From: Sneathiella sedimenti | GTDB taxonomy: Bacteria > Pseudomonadota > Alphaproteobacteria > Sneathiellales > Sneathiellaceae | Length of the DNA: 64,000 nt | Assembly: GCF_017313765.1 (NCBI RefSeq) | Contig: NZ_JAFLNC010000001.1 | Span: 62,001 to 126,000 of the forward strand | Direction of reading: 5' to 3' | Part shown: piece after piece, positions 33,810-42,864 of the stretch | How positions within the stretch are numbered: position 1 is the stretch's first letter | How the letters are laid out: each line of letters starts with the position of its first letter | Translations under genes and position numbers: made by a program | The notes under the pieces: model-generated | What the model was told of the DNA's origin: nothing | What the model saw: only the letters and a program-made list of their open reading frames with translations | Databases searched by the model: none

Positions 33810-34657
33810 GTGACAATCAATCCCTGTCATTTCTTAGCAGATGCCGCCGTAGCCGCAGCTTTATGGTTGGAGGAACCATGACCGCGTTCTTGCTGATTTG
33901 CGCGGCGATATCCCTCTTCTGGACTCCCGGATCAGCCTACGACATCACGATCACTAACCGCTTCCTGCCCCCCTCCGCAGATCATTGGCTCGGTACGGAT
34001 CAGTTTGGACGGGATATCGCCTCCATGCTGATGACAGGGACGCAAAACTCGATCGTCGTCGCCGTTGTGGCGGTCTCAATCGGGCTGTTTATCGGGGTCA
34101 GTCTCGGGCTGCTCGCGGCGGCAAAGCGCGGATGGACGGAAGAGATCATCATGCGATTTTCGGATTTTTCCTTCGCCTTTCCCGCGATACTTTCCGCGAT
34201 TATGCTCACAGCCATCCTGGGGCCCGGTGGGGTGAATTCAATTCTCGCCATTGGGCTTTACAATATCCCGGTTTTTGCGCGACTAACCCGCGGATCGGCC
34301 AACTCAATATGGGCACGGGAATTCGTGATGGCTGCCCGTGCGTCGGGCAAGGGACGGTTTCGTATCACCTTTGAGCATATCCTGCCTAATGTCCTCTCTC
34401 TCATTATCGTGCAGGCGACCATTCTCTTTGCCATCGCCATTCTGGCGGAGGCCGCGCTTTCATATCTCGGTCTCGGCACTCAGCCGCCGGAACCGTCCTG
34501 GGGGCGTATGCTGAATGAGGCTCAAACGCTGATGTTCCTCGACCCGATGCAGGCTATTTACCCGGGCCTTGCCATCGCGATTGCTGTGTTCGGCCTGAAC
34601 CTGCTTGGCGATGGCTTACGGGATGTACTGGACCCCAGATTGTCAAGGAAACGCTGA
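33806..34657 (+). CDS. ABC importer permease 2 (DppC/OppC/NikC family)
   Basis: A 283-residue permease partner of the preceding gene. The N-terminal segment before the first helix is typical, and the family marker HWLGTDQFGRDIASML occurs near residue 52. The EAA coupling loop is REFVMAARASGKGRFRITFEHILPN. The end has WGRMLNEAQ and GLNLLGDGLRDVLDPRL. Start and stop overlap or abut both neighbours, indicating a tight operon. Confidence 0.94.
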   Translation: MSDNQSLSFLSRCRRSRSFMVGGTMTAFLLICAAISLFWTPGSAYDITITNRFLPPSADHWLGTDQFGRDIASMLMTGTQNSIVVAVVAVSIGLFIGVSLGLLAAAKRGWTEEIIMRFSDFSFAFPAILSAIMLTAILGPGGVNSILAIGLYNIPVFARLTRGSANSIWAREFVMAARASGKGRFRITFEHILPNVLSLIIVQATILFAIAILAEAALSYLGLGTQPPEPSWGRMLNEAQTLMFLDPMQAIYPGLAIAIAVFGLNLLGDGLRDVLDPRLSRKR

Positions 34658-35653
34658 ATGAGCTTACTTAGCGTCAAGAACCTGTCTGTAATTTTGGCGA
34701 CCAATGACGGGCCGGCGCGCGCCGTTCGCAATCTTAATTTCCGCCTGAACCGGGGGGAAACGCTGGGCATTGTTGGGGAGAGCGGTTGCGGTAAATCCAT
34801 GGCGGCCCTAGCGTTAATGGGGCTGTTGCCGGAGCGAAGCGAAACAGAGGGTGAAATTACGCTCGACGGCGAGAATCTGTTGGAGAAATCCGATGCCGAG
34901 ATGTGTCGGATCCGGGGTAACCGGCTCGCCATGATATTCCAGGAACCGATGACCTCCCTCAATCCTGTTCATACAGTGGGTAACCAGATCATGGAACCGT
35001 TGCAGTTGCACCGGAATATGTCGGACAGCGACGCTAGGGCAGAAACCCTCCGCCTCCTCGATCGGGTCGGCATTCCAAACCCCAAGGCGCGGATCGATAA
35101 TTACCCGCATCAACTCTCTGGTGGTCAACGTCAACGGGTGATGATTGCCATTGCGCTGTCATGCCAACCGGATATTTTGATCGCGGACGAACCCACCACG
35201 GCGCTGGATGTGACAATCCAGGATCAAATACTGGAGCTGATTCAAACGCTTGTCCGGGAAGAAGGGATGTCGCTGATCCTTATTTCCCATGATCTCGGCG
35301 TTATTTCCGAGAACACGGACAACATTTTGGTGATGTATGGTGGCGCGGCCGTTGAAATGGGCAGCACAGCCCAGATTTTCGATGAGTTGATCCACCCATA
35401 CACCCAAGGTTTATTTGCGGCAATGCCAAAGCTTGGACGGGCCCGGGCGAGGCGCCTTGTTACTATTCCAGGCACAGTTCCGGACCTGATCAGCCTTCCA
35501 GCCGGTTGTACTTTTACGGATAGATGCCCCCTTGCGACAGATATCTGCCGAAATACAGTGCCCCCCAACGTCGAGGTTAAGGCAAAGCACTTTGTCGCCT
35601 GCCATCATCTCGACGAAGCTCGCCACCGTAAGACGGAGGAACTCTTCTCATGA
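34658..35653 (+). CDS. ABC importer ATP-binding protein 1 (DppD/OppD family)
   Basis: A 331-residue ATPase. Walker A is [16 protein letters not shown], the Q-loop is [13 protein letters not shown], the signature [15 protein letters not shown], Walker [13 protein letters not shown], and the switch His is in LILISHDLG. The C-terminal oligopeptide-type extension has the Cys cluster [14 protein letters not shown] and a later Cys-His pair, which binds an iron-sulphur cluster in related proteins. It pairs with the next gene to power import. Confidence 0.95.
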   Translation: MSLLSVKNLSVILATNDGPARAVRNLNFRLNRGETLGIVGESGCGKSMAALALMGLLPERSETEGEITLDGENLLEKSDAEMCRIRGNRLAMIFQEPMTSLNPVHTVGNQIMEPLQLHRNMSDSDARAETLRLLDRVGIPNPKARIDNYPHQLSGGQRQRVMIAIALSCQPDILIADEPTTALDVTIQDQILELIQTLVREEGMSLILISHDLGVISENTDNILVMYGGAAVEMGSTAQIFDELIHPYTQGLFAAMPKLGRARARRLVTIPGTVPDLISLPAGCTFTDRCPLATDICRNTVPPNVEVKAKHFVACHHLDEARHRKTEELFS

Positions 35654-36651
35654 CAACAGAGAGCCATCCAGTCCCGGTTCTGGAAGTTCATGACCTCGTA
35701 CGCCACTATCGGCTGCCGCGGGAAAGCCTGTTAGCCGAGCCAGGTCACGTCTTCGCCCTGAACGGCGTCACTTTCGAGATATACAAGGGAAAAAGTTTCG
35801 GTATCGTCGGAGAAAGCGGCTGTGGCAAGTCCACTCTCGCACGCAACGTCATGGCGCTCGAACCAACAGACTCTGGATCCGTCAAGATACTCGGAAAGGA
35901 AGTTGTCGGCCTCAGTTTCGATCAGCTCCGCCCGCTTCGTCGTCATTTTCAGATGGTCTTTCAGGATCCGTACGGCTCCCTGGACCCGCATCACAATGTC
36001 GGACGCATTGTCGCAGAACCCCTCGCGGCTCTCGGCCCTATTTCCAAGGCTGAACGTGAAAGCCGGGTGCGCAATGTGCTCCAGTCCGTCGGCTTGAAAC
36101 CACACGATGTGTCCAAATACCCACATGAATTCTCGGGCGGGCAGCGCCAGAGGATAGCGATAGCCCGCGCACTGATCACCCACCCTGAACTCATTATTGC
36201 GGACGAGCCAGTCTCGGCGCTTGACGTGTCTGTTCAGGCGCAGGTCCTTAACCTTCTAAAAGACCTGCAAGACGAATTTGGCGTGACCTATATGTTCATC
36301 AGCCATGACCTCGCCGTCGTTGAGTATCTGTGCGACGAGGTTGCAGTCATGTATCTTGGGGAAATTGTCGAAAAGGGCCGGACGGAGGATTTATTCAATA
36401 CCCCGGCCCATCCCTATACCCGCATCCTGCTTGATGCCGTGCCAAAGCCCGGGTCCGGACAGAAGCGCGAACGCATCAAGCTTAAAGGTAACGTAACCGG
36501 CCAGACAGAACGGCGTGTGGGTTGTTCGTTCCAGGACCGTTGCCCGATGGCCCAGGATATTTGCCGGGAAGTCAAGCCACCGCTCAGCCCCGTCGCAGCA
36601 GATCATCTTGCGGCCTGCCATTTTTCGGACACTGTCATGAAGACTGGCTAA
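35650..36651 (+). CDS. ABC importer ATP-binding protein 2 (DppF/OppF family)
   Basis: A 333-residue ATPase. Walker [18 protein letters not shown]-loop MVFQDPYGSLDPH, signature FSGGQRQRIAIARAL, Walker B LIIADEPVSALD and switch MFISHDLAVV are complete. The C-terminus has CSFQDRCPMAQDICR and ACHF. The start overlaps the stop of ATPase 1 by 4 bp. This is the last gene of the operon, and a convergent cupin gene ends 12 bp away. Confidence 0.95.
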   Translation: MTTESHPVPVLEVHDLVRHYRLPRESLLAEPGHVFALNGVTFEIYKGKSFGIVGESGCGKSTLARNVMALEPTDSGSVKILGKEVVGLSFDQLRPLRRHFQMVFQDPYGSLDPHHNVGRIVAEPLAALGPISKAERESRVRNVLQSVGLKPHDVSKYPHEFSGGQRQRIAIARALITHPELIIADEPVSALDVSVQAQVLNLLKDLQDEFGVTYMFISHDLAVVEYLCDEVAVMYLGEIVEKGRTEDLFNTPAHPYTRILLDAVPKPGSGQKRERIKLKGNVTGQTERRVGCSFQDRCPMAQDICREVKPPLSPVAADHLAACHFSDTVMKTG

Positions 36652-36662
36652 GCAGTGATTGC

Positions 36663-37148
36663 CTAATAAGGCGTGCCATCCTTGTGGGTGAACTGCCATT
36701 GACCATCAGGGCCAAGCTTAGCCATGAGGTCGTCCTTGGGATAACTTCCCTCATCTCCTTTGGTACGATCTCCGATTTCAAGATACAGGACATCCGCTTC
36801 TGTCCGGTTAACAAGCTGATGCGCAACACCCTGTGCCGGAAATCCGGCGCAGTCCCCCGGGGACAAAACGACTTCCTCCTGATCGGTAACCAGGGTCGGT
36901 GTGCCTTCAAGTATATAAATAAACTCGTCCTGCTTGCTGTGGCGATGAAGCAAAGCGGACTCTCCGCCGGGGAAAAGGCGGGTCAGGTTTACCCCGAAAT
37001 TGTTAATGCCAAAGGCATCCCCTAGCTGGCGCTTCTCCCGCCCGCTCACACGGCTGTAAAATGGTTCCGGATAGTTCGAGGGCTTTTTCCGCGGCGCTAC
37101 GTCAAGCGCTCTCAATGCGAGGCTGCCGGCTGGCATTTCCTTATCCAT
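36663..37148 (-). CDS. Cupin-domain protein
   Basis: A 161-residue single-domain cupin. Motif 1 is SALLHRHSKQDEFIYILEG, with His-His-Glu metal ligands. Motif 2 is LSPGDCAGFPAQGVAHQLVN, with the last His. The fold may be a metal-dependent sugar, thiol or small-molecule enzyme, or just a ligand sensor. The family is too broad to choose. It lies 29 bp downstream of msrB on the same strand and may be co-transcribed. Confidence 0.85.
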   Translation of the reverse strand: MDKEMPAGSLALRALDVAPRKKPSNYPEPFYSRVSGREKRQLGDAFGINNFGVNLTRLFPGGESALLHRHSKQDEFIYILEGTPTLVTDQEEVVLSPGDCAGFPAQGVAHQLVNRTEADVLYLEIGDRTKGDEGSYPKDDLMAKLGPDGQWQFTHKDGTPY

Positions 37149-37177
37149 GGCACATACTCCTTAATTATCGTTGTCCG

Positions 37178-37576
37178 TTATTCTTCTTTCTTGAAATCAA
37201 GGGCTGCAGAGTTCAGGCAATATCGAAGGCCCGTCGGCTCGGGTCCATCGGGGAAGACATGACCCAGATGCCCATCGCACTTGTTGCAGACAACTTCCGT
37301 GCGGCGCATAAAGAAACTCCTGTCCTCAATTTCGCCGACTTTGGCGGGATCGATCGGCTCCCAAAAGCTCGGCCAGCCGGTTCCGGAATCAAACTTCGTC
37401 GCTGATGTGAAAAGTGGTTCATTGCAGCAAATGCAATGGTAGGTACCTTTTTCCTTGTTGTCATGATATTCGCCGGTAAAGGCGCGCTCTGTTCCCTTCT
37501 TCCGGGCGACGTTAAATTGCTCAGGCGTCAGTTGGGCCCGCCATTCTGCCTCGCTTTTTGTCAGTTTTTCAGTCAT
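37178..37576 (-). CDS. msrB: Peptide methionine-(R)-S-oxide reductase
   Basis: A 132-residue enzyme that repairs methionine R-sulfoxide in proteins. The zinc-binding Cys pairs are in [12 protein letters not shown] and [14 protein letters not shown]. The catalytic Cys is at about 120 in [11 protein letters not shown]. The family block [14 protein letters not shown] is present. The ATG at 37576 was chosen for the good site GAAAGAGGA and because the longer frame to 37621 adds a basic, unconserved stretch. It has no signal peptide, so acts in the cytoplasm. The cupin gene follows. Confidence 0.95.
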   Translation of the reverse strand: MTEKLTKSEAEWRAQLTPEQFNVARKKGTERAFTGEYHDNKEKGTYHCICCNEPLFTSATKFDSGTGWPSFWEPIDPAKVGEIEDRSFFMRRTEVVCNKCDGHLGHVFPDGPEPTGLRYCLNSAALDFKKEE

Positions 37577-37666
37577 TTCGAAAGTCCTCTTTCTCTTGCG
37601 CCCATTGACCTGTATCCACACTTATCACATATGACAGATATGACCGCAGGGCAAAATTCTCAATAC

Positions 37667-37695
37667 TTGACGAATTAAAATACATGGCAGAGAAT
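37667..37695 (+). promoter_or_regulatory. Candidate promoter of the DUF2794 gene
   Basis: TTGACG (37667-37672) and GAGAAT (37690-37695) are separated by 17 bp and lie 28 bp upstream of the start codon. The -35 matches the sigma-70 consensus at five of six positions and the -10 at four. Confidence 0.45.
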
Positions 37696-37722
37696 AATCC
37701 CGTAAGTTAAGCAGGAGTGAAA

Positions 37723-38103
37723 ATGAGCGAGGTTGTAAGCTTCGACGACCACTATTTGACCCGATCTGCCAAAAACGCAAGATCGGGAATGCAGCAACCG
37801 AACGTATTTTTCAACCGAAACGAACTCAGCCAGATATTGCAGGTCTATGGCCGTATGGTCGCAAAGGCGGAATGGCGCGATTATGCCATTGGCGAGACTA
37901 AAACCGCCTGCATCTTCGCCATTTTCCACAGAACGGCGGACCGCCCCCTTTTCAAGATTTACAAGGAGCCCCGACTGGCGGCGAAGCAGGGCGCCTATTC
38001 GGTCATCGGGCAGAGCGGCCGCATCCTGAAGCGAGGCAAGACACTCTCGCAGGTATTGAGGGTATTTGATAGCAAGCGGTTCCAGGCAGTTGACACCGAA
38101 TGA
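37723..38103 (+). CDS. DUF2794 family protein
   Basis: A 126-residue soluble protein of the alphaproteobacterial DUF2794 family, with no known function. The recognisable core is FFNRNELSQILQVYGRMVAK, WRDYAIGETKTACIFAIF, LFKIYKEPRLAAKQGAYSV and SGRILKRGKTLSQVLRVFD. The frame opens with a GTG at 37717, but the ATG at 37723 with AGGAG 5 bp upstream is better. It stands alone on the plus strand, divergent from msrB. Confidence 0.85.
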   Translation: MSEVVSFDDHYLTRSAKNARSGMQQPNVFFNRNELSQILQVYGRMVAKAEWRDYAIGETKTACIFAIFHRTADRPLFKIYKEPRLAAKQGAYSVIGQSGRILKRGKTLSQVLRVFDSKRFQAVDTE

Positions 38104-38204
38104 CCTTCTCACGGAACGGTGAAACCACGTGATTTGTAAATTTTGAAATTTCGACGAAATTCTGGTTCGTACCCTAAACCCTCTTCAGGAAACGGATCAA
38201 AATT

Positions 38205-38699
38205 ATGAAATGGAATTCCTCTCTTCTTTTCTCCGGCTTGACAGCCCTGATGTTTTTACCTCTTCTTGCTGCCCCCTCACATGCCGCTGGCGAAGATGTC
38301 ACGGTTATTACCCTCACCCAGACTGCCTGCCAGTTCGTTGAATCGGAAAATGGCGTTGACCATGGCTATACGTCTGCTGAAATGGCGGATTGCGAGAAAA
38401 TCAATGCAGAAACTGGTGAGGAACGGCTTGCGAACTCAGAGGTCCTCACGCTGAAGCCCGGAAAGTATATCTTCCGCGTAACCAACAAGAATGTGCCCTA
38501 TTCGCTCGGCTTCTGGGTCCGTGAACAAGATTATAATTGGGCGAACCCTCTGCATAAGCTCAACAAGACCAGCGTTTCTGGCGGCGGCCTCGATATCGGT
38601 ACGACGCTGGACTATGAGGTGGAGCTGAAGGAAGGAGAATATCTCTATTCCTGCCCGCTGAATACCACGCCAGACTATAAGCTCGTCGTCAAAGCCTAG
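38205..38699 (+). CDS. Secreted, possibly cupredoxin-like protein
   Basis: A 164-residue exported protein. The signal peptide is about 1-27 (cleavage near SHA/AG). The mature part is beta-rich with LTLKPGKYIFRVTNKNVPYSLGFWV, a pattern of the cupredoxin strand pair. It ends with GEYLYSCPLNTTPDYKLVV, which resembles the C-terminal Cys-loop that ligates copper in plastocyanin-like proteins, though the His and Met ligands of true blue-copper proteins are not all visible. Two further Cys (TACQF, ADCEK) may form a disulphide. Function is unknown. A copper or structural role is only suggested. Confidence 0.7.
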   Translation: MKWNSSLLFSGLTALMFLPLLAAPSHAAGEDVTVITLTQTACQFVESENGVDHGYTSAEMADCEKINAETGEERLANSEVLTLKPGKYIFRVTNKNVPYSLGFWVREQDYNWANPLHKLNKTSVSGGGLDIGTTLDYEVELKEGEYLYSCPLNTTPDYKLVVKA

Positions 38700-38700
38700 G

Positions 38701-39207
38701 CTAAACCGGAATACTCAGCTTGCGGTAAATAAAGCTCATCAACCAGGCAGGCCCGATCAGCAGGAACTGGACGTCCTTAAAGAACGAGGGTTTCTTGCCC
38801 TCGATCTTGTGGCCGATGAACTGAAAAACCCAGGCCACCACGAAAGCGCCAACCGCAAACTGCCAGAGCGGGAGACCGAGGAGTGGCGCACTCGAGTAAG
38901 CCAGCACCGCCCAGATGCACAGGAGGGCAAACAACACCATCCCGATTGCCAGCGTCCAGGATAGAACCGCGTAATATATGATCGTCAGCAATAGTGCGAG
39001 GGTCGCCCAGTTAAGGTATGGCACGCGCGCAAACGCGTCCGGTACGGGGATCGCCCAAAGGAGCGCAACGACAGTCCAGGCGATGACCGGTACCGCTATC
39101 CAGTGAATAAACTTGTTCGTGCCGTTCTGGTGGCTCTCGCCATACTCGTTTAGCAGGGAAAATATACGGCGGTTCCCGCTTTTTGGCGCAACATCCGGTT
39201 TATCCAT
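38701..39207 (-). CDS. Mpo1/DUF962-like membrane protein
   Basis: A 168-residue protein with four to five membrane helices, matching the Mpo1-like (YGL010w, DUF962) family. The N-terminus has LLNEYGESHQNGTNKFIHW, where the His pair (SHQN, IHW) corresponds to the Fe-binding histidines of yeast Mpo1, a dioxygenase acting on 2-hydroxy fatty acids. The C-terminal His is in WVFQFIGHKIEG. The bacterial role is not established. The ATG at 39207 has GGGGAGGG upstream, and the longer frame is part of the preceding gene. Only 28 bp separate it from the upstream TTC38-like gene, so an operon is likely. Confidence 0.85.
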   Translation of the reverse strand: MDKPDVAPKSGNRRIFSLLNEYGESHQNGTNKFIHWIAVPVIAWTVVALLWAIPVPDAFARVPYLNWATLALLLTIIYYAVLSWTLAIGMVLFALLCIWAVLAYSSAPLLGLPLWQFAVGAFVVAWVFQFIGHKIEGKKPSFFKDVQFLLIGPAWLMSFIYRKLSIPV

Positions 39208-39235
39208 GTCACCCTCCCCATTGCCGCTGCTGTCG

Positions 39236-40549
39236 TTAAGTGCGACCGTTCGCCCGCGCAAGTAGCCGGGCGTCCATGGGGACATTTTGCCGGAAATTCA
39301 CGCGCGCTTCAAGGACCGGCCGTACCTCTTCGAATTTCCTGGCCTCCAGCAGGCTGGTCACCCAGGCAAGCTCAAACAAATCGCGCTGGGCATGACTGCC
39401 GCCGATTTCCTGAAACCGCGGCCGCGCCTTTGAAAGCCAGCGAACCGCGTCATCGAATTTCCCCTCGGCGATCGCGATGAAACCACGGGTCGCAGGCAAT
39501 GCCACCTCCGCCCATGATTTGCGCGTTACGTCAGGGGCTTCGTGCGCCATTTTTTCCATCCCCACCATCAATCGGTCAAGTGCTTCTGTTTGACCACCCC
39601 GCGCCAAGGCATAGCCGTAATGCATGTCAAAAAACGGTTGATCGTTCACCAGACGGCGGTCGGCGACATGATCGCTGACATCCTGCCAGCGGTCCCCGAC
39701 ATCCACACCCAGCTGTTCCAGGCGCCAAAGAAGTGAAATGGCATTGACCTGATCGAGACTGTAGGTCTTGTCAACGCCCCAGACCTTCTCGTCATACAGC
39801 TTAAGAGGCGTATCAAAGTCCTCCTGTTCCAGATAGAAAAGTGCCTGATGCCACCAGTTATGGGTAAACATGAAGCTGTTGCGATCATCCCATTCATTGG
39901 AGAGATCCTGCATCCATTTGATACCCTCGCCATGGCGCCCCTGCGTCAGCATGACATGCGCCACTGCATGATGGGCCCAGGGTTCCTTCCGCTGCATTTC
40001 AGTCGCCCTGCGGCCGTCCTCCTCGGCGAGATCAAACATACTGGATTGCTCACGGCCGAAGGCGCGCATCCCGTAGGCATAGGCGCATCCTTTATGACGA
40101 TCAATCACCGAGTCAGCTATCCAGAGCAGGGTTTTATCATCGCCGATATTGAAGTAGGAATTCTGAGCGAGCTTTGCCGAGAAGAGATCTCCCGGAAACT
40201 CAATGACAAGCTGACGCAGTTTCTGGAGCAGGTTTCCAATTTTATTGTCATAAAGGTCAAGAATAGCGGAAATAAAAAGCTGCTCTCTTTCCTTCGCCTT
40301 GCTCATCCCCTCTTGCGCACGGACAGAGTATTTCCGGGCAATTTCCCGCCCCTCAGGCGTTTCCATGAATATGCCAAGCAAGGCGGCATAAGCGGCCGCA
40401 ATGGCACAATCCGGCTCGCTATCTGAGGCATCAAAAATCGGCAGGAAGTCCGTTCCGAAACCAATATAGCTCTCGATAAAACTGTTAATCGCACCTACTG
40501 TTTGCTCAGATTGGGTGCTTAGCTGGTTCCCGAACATATCCTCGCGCAT
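39236..40549 (-). CDS. TTC38-like tetratricopeptide repeat protein
   Basis: A 437-residue helical protein resembling the human TTC38 family. Diagnostic is PWAHHAVAHVMLTQGRHGEGI, followed by SFMFTHNWWHQALFYLEQEDFD, with further repeats to the end (ALARGGQTEALDRLM). Typical TPR motifs are degenerate. No signal peptide or enzymatic motif is seen, so a scaffold or peptide-binding role is inferred. Its ATG at 40549 lies 3 bp after the stop of the MlrC peptidase gene, so translation is probably coupled. The Mpo1-like gene follows. Confidence 0.8.
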   Translation of the reverse strand: MREDMFGNQLSTQSEQTVGAINSFIESYIGFGTDFLPIFDASDSEPDCAIAAAYAALLGIFMETPEGREIARKYSVRAQEGMSKAKEREQLFISAILDLYDNKIGNLLQKLRQLVIEFPGDLFSAKLAQNSYFNIGDDKTLLWIADSVIDRHKGCAYAYGMRAFGREQSSMFDLAEEDGRRATEMQRKEPWAHHAVAHVMLTQGRHGEGIKWMQDLSNEWDDRNSFMFTHNWWHQALFYLEQEDFDTPLKLYDEKVWGVDKTYSLDQVNAISLLWRLEQLGVDVGDRWQDVSDHVADRRLVNDQPFFDMHYGYALARGGQTEALDRLMVGMEKMAHEAPDVTRKSWAEVALPATRGFIAIAEGKFDDAVRWLSKARPRFQEIGGSHAQRDLFELAWVTSLLEARKFEEVRPVLEARVNFRQNVPMDARLLARANGRT

Positions 40550-40552
40550 CGC

Positions 40553-42031
40553 TTAAGCCTCGTTTAGCAAATCAAGGGGATAAACCGGTCGACGGACTTT
40601 CTCATACCGCAGGAGATTGTTGTCGGAAGTTGTAACCCCTTTACCATCCAGAGTAAGCGTTGCCTTGCCGATAGGCGCAAAACCGGCGCGATAGTGAATG
40701 CGGCTTTTCAGGATCAGATAGCGCTTGTATTCCGGCTGTATCCCAACCGATGTAAAGACACCCGTGTCCCACGGCTCGTGATGGTTGGAAACGATGACAA
40801 TTTCCATATTACCTGTGTCCAGCACCGCCGTTGGCCCCATAAAGACTTTCACGCCCGTGTACATGGGTCCGCGGACGATCCATTCCCCGTTTGTCAACGT
40901 CTTGACCGTTCCCGTGACAGTAAGCGGCTCTCCGGGTTCACCAATGGAGGGCATATCCGTCTTGCCGCCGAGTTTGATGGTAATTTCATTGCCGATGCCG
41001 GCTTTCTGCATTTCCTGCACGGCTACGGGATCCCAGACGGCAGCAACGGCCACATCTTCAAGGCCCTGCCGCAGCACTTCCTCAATCACCGTCATTACAT
41101 CCTGCGTTGCGCCGGATCCACAGTTATCTGCGTGATCGAGAAGAAGGACGGGCCCTTCCGTCATTGTTTTCGCCTTGGCAACCTGCTCTTCAAGCGGAGC
41201 ATGCTCGTAGATGAAGTCCTCTTTCAGCTCCCATGCTTTTTCAAGAATACGATCCCTAACCTCATCTGCCTTTGCCTGATCCCCATCCGTCACGATGATC
41301 ACAGAATTTCCGGCGTCGCGCATATCCGCGAGCGCAAACCCGCCAAAGGCCGTTGCGGCCAGAACTCCGGGTTCTTTTTCCGCTTCCCGGCACATCTGGA
41401 TCAGGGTCGCCATGGGTTCATCATCGGTACCCTGGCGCAGGGTCTGGCTCAATAACGGCGCATTGCCCCAGGACATGACCGGCTTGACCTTGCCTGCCAA
41501 TGAGTCGAACAACACCTGTCCAATCTGTTTGCCCACCTCATACATATCAACATGCGGATAGGTCTTATAGCCAATTAAAGCGGTACAGTTTTCCACCATA
41601 TTGGCGGTCAGGTTACAATGAAGGTCGAGAGTGACGGCAATCGGGAGATCCGGATCGATCTCGCGCATTTTCTTGAGCAGTGTTCCCTCACCGTCATCCG
41701 TATGTTCGGCGACCATCGCCCCATGGAGGTCCAGCAAAGCCACGTCAACACCTTCCCTTACCGCCTCCAATATAGGTTCCGCCATTTGGGTATAGGCATC
41801 CCTTGTCACAGGGCCCGAGGGCATGGCCTCCGCTGCGACCGGGGTTATGATTTCGGCGCCAGCCTCACGGGCGAGCTCCACATAGGCGCCAAAGGGCATA
41901 CCTGTGCCTTCATAGGCCTTTAGCGCATCTTCCCCGAGATAAGCACCCCAGTCCTGAAATCTTTTCCAGTCCGCGACAATGGGTGAAAAGGTATTCGTTT
42001 CATGTTTCATCATCGCGATAAGAATACGCAT
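40553..42031 (-). CDS. MlrC/M81 family metallopeptidase
   Basis: A 492-residue protein of the M81 family, named for microcystinase C, which opens linear microcystin peptides. Visible conserved blocks are MMKHETNTFSP, VALLDLHGAMVAEHTDDGEG, VTLDLHCNLTANMVENC, LLLDHADNCGSGATQDV and the C-terminal GFAPIGKATLTLDGKG. The Asp-x-His pairs are the likely zinc ligands. Many environmental bacteria carry such genes without degrading toxin, so a general peptide or amide hydrolase is the safer call. It has an AAGGG ribosome site and is first in an operon with the TTC38-like and Mpo1-like genes. Confidence 0.9.
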   Translation of the reverse strand: MRILIAMMKHETNTFSPIVADWKRFQDWGAYLGEDALKAYEGTGMPFGAYVELAREAGAEIITPVAAEAMPSGPVTRDAYTQMAEPILEAVREGVDVALLDLHGAMVAEHTDDGEGTLLKKMREIDPDLPIAVTLDLHCNLTANMVENCTALIGYKTYPHVDMYEVGKQIGQVLFDSLAGKVKPVMSWGNAPLLSQTLRQGTDDEPMATLIQMCREAEKEPGVLAATAFGGFALADMRDAGNSVIIVTDGDQAKADEVRDRILEKAWELKEDFIYEHAPLEEQVAKAKTMTEGPVLLLDHADNCGSGATQDVMTVIEEVLRQGLEDVAVAAVWDPVAVQEMQKAGIGNEITIKLGGKTDMPSIGEPGEPLTVTGTVKTLTNGEWIVRGPMYTGVKVFMGPTAVLDTGNMEIVIVSNHHEPWDTGVFTSVGIQPEYKRYLILKSRIHYRAGFAPIGKATLTLDGKGVTTSDNNLLRYEKVRRPVYPLDLLNEA

Positions 42032-42108
42032 TGGATCATCCCTTTCTCATTGATTTCAAGGGTTGTTTGCAGACAAACAAGTTTACCAATTTCAACTGCG
42101 CGCACAAC

Positions 42109-42135
42109 AAAAAACCCGGCACAAGGCCGGGTTTT
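42109..42135 (-). terminator. Terminator of the Bax inhibitor-1 gene
   Basis: AAAACCCGGC-acaag-GCCGGGTTTT is a perfect stem. On the minus strand the T-run (42114-42109) follows it, 21 bp after the gene's stop codon. A shorter T-run on the plus side makes it partly bidirectional. Confidence 0.85.
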
Positions 42136-42156
42136 CGTTTTAACAGCAATTCTGCG

Positions 42157-42864
42157 TTACTCTCGATTGCCGAGCAGGCTCAACAGCATCATGAACAGGT
42201 TCAGGAAATTCAGATACATGGAGACTGCGCCCATAACCGCGCCCTTCTCCAGCACTTCCTGACTATGACCGTGATAATACTCAGACTTTATGCGCTGTGT
42301 ATCGAAAGCCGTCAGGCCGGTGAAGATCAGCACACCCAGGACGGAGACGACGAAATGCATCATCGTAGACGCCAAGAAGATATTCACCACCGATGCGATG
42401 ATGATGCCGATCAGCCCCATGAAAAGGAAGCTGCCCATCCCCGTCAGGTCGCGCTTCGTTACATAACCATAAAGGCTGGCTGACCCAAAGGTAGCCGAGG
42501 TTATAAAGAAGACCCGTACGATGCTTTCAGCTGTATAGATCTGGAAAATATAGGAAATCGACACACCGAATGTCGCCACCATGATCCAGTAGAGGATTTT
42601 CGTTGTACTCGCGCTCGTCCGTGACATGGCGAACAACAGGCCAAGCGGAGCCAGCATCACAACCCACTGCAACGGCGTGCCGAAAACAGCATTGTAAATT
42701 GCCGGCGTTGAAGCCGTCAGCGCGGCCGTAATGCCACTCAAGGCAAGGCCGGATGCCATATAATTATAGACCTTCAGCATATAGCTGCGCAGGCCCTCAT
42801 CAAGAACTGCTTGATCTTGCGTACCTGTTCTTGCCGTATGTAATTTCGAAAAATCTGTTGCCAT
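42157..42864 (-). CDS. Bax inhibitor-1/YccA family membrane protein
   Basis: A 235-residue inner-membrane protein with seven helices of the TMBIM/BI-1 family. Typical are the N-terminal LRSYMLKVYNYMASGLALSG, a FITSATFGSASLYGYVTKRDL segment and the C-terminal GLTAFDTQRIKSEY with the Asp of the BsYetJ pH sensor, then LYLNFLNLFMMLL-type ending. Bacterial relatives are calcium-leak channels or FtsH-associated proteins (YccA). Role here is inferred from family. The ATG at 42864 has AGGGGAA at a normal spacing. Confidence 0.93.
   Translation of the reverse strand: MATDFSKLHTARTGTQDQAVLDEGLRSYMLKVYNYMASGLALSGITAALTASTPAIYNAVFGTPLQWVVMLAPLGLLFAMSRTSASTTKILYWIMVATFGVSISYIFQIYTAESIVRVFFITSATFGSASLYGYVTKRDLTGMGSFLFMGLIGIIIASVVNIFLASTMMHFVVSVLGVLIFTGLTAFDTQRIKSEYYHGHSQEVLEKGAVMGAVSMYLNFLNLFMMLLSLLGNRE

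Noticed and set aside
40694-41455. 253-codon plus-strand frame opposite the MlrC gene
   Set aside because: Antisense to conserved M81 motifs; His/Arg/Phe-rich without any recognisable pattern.
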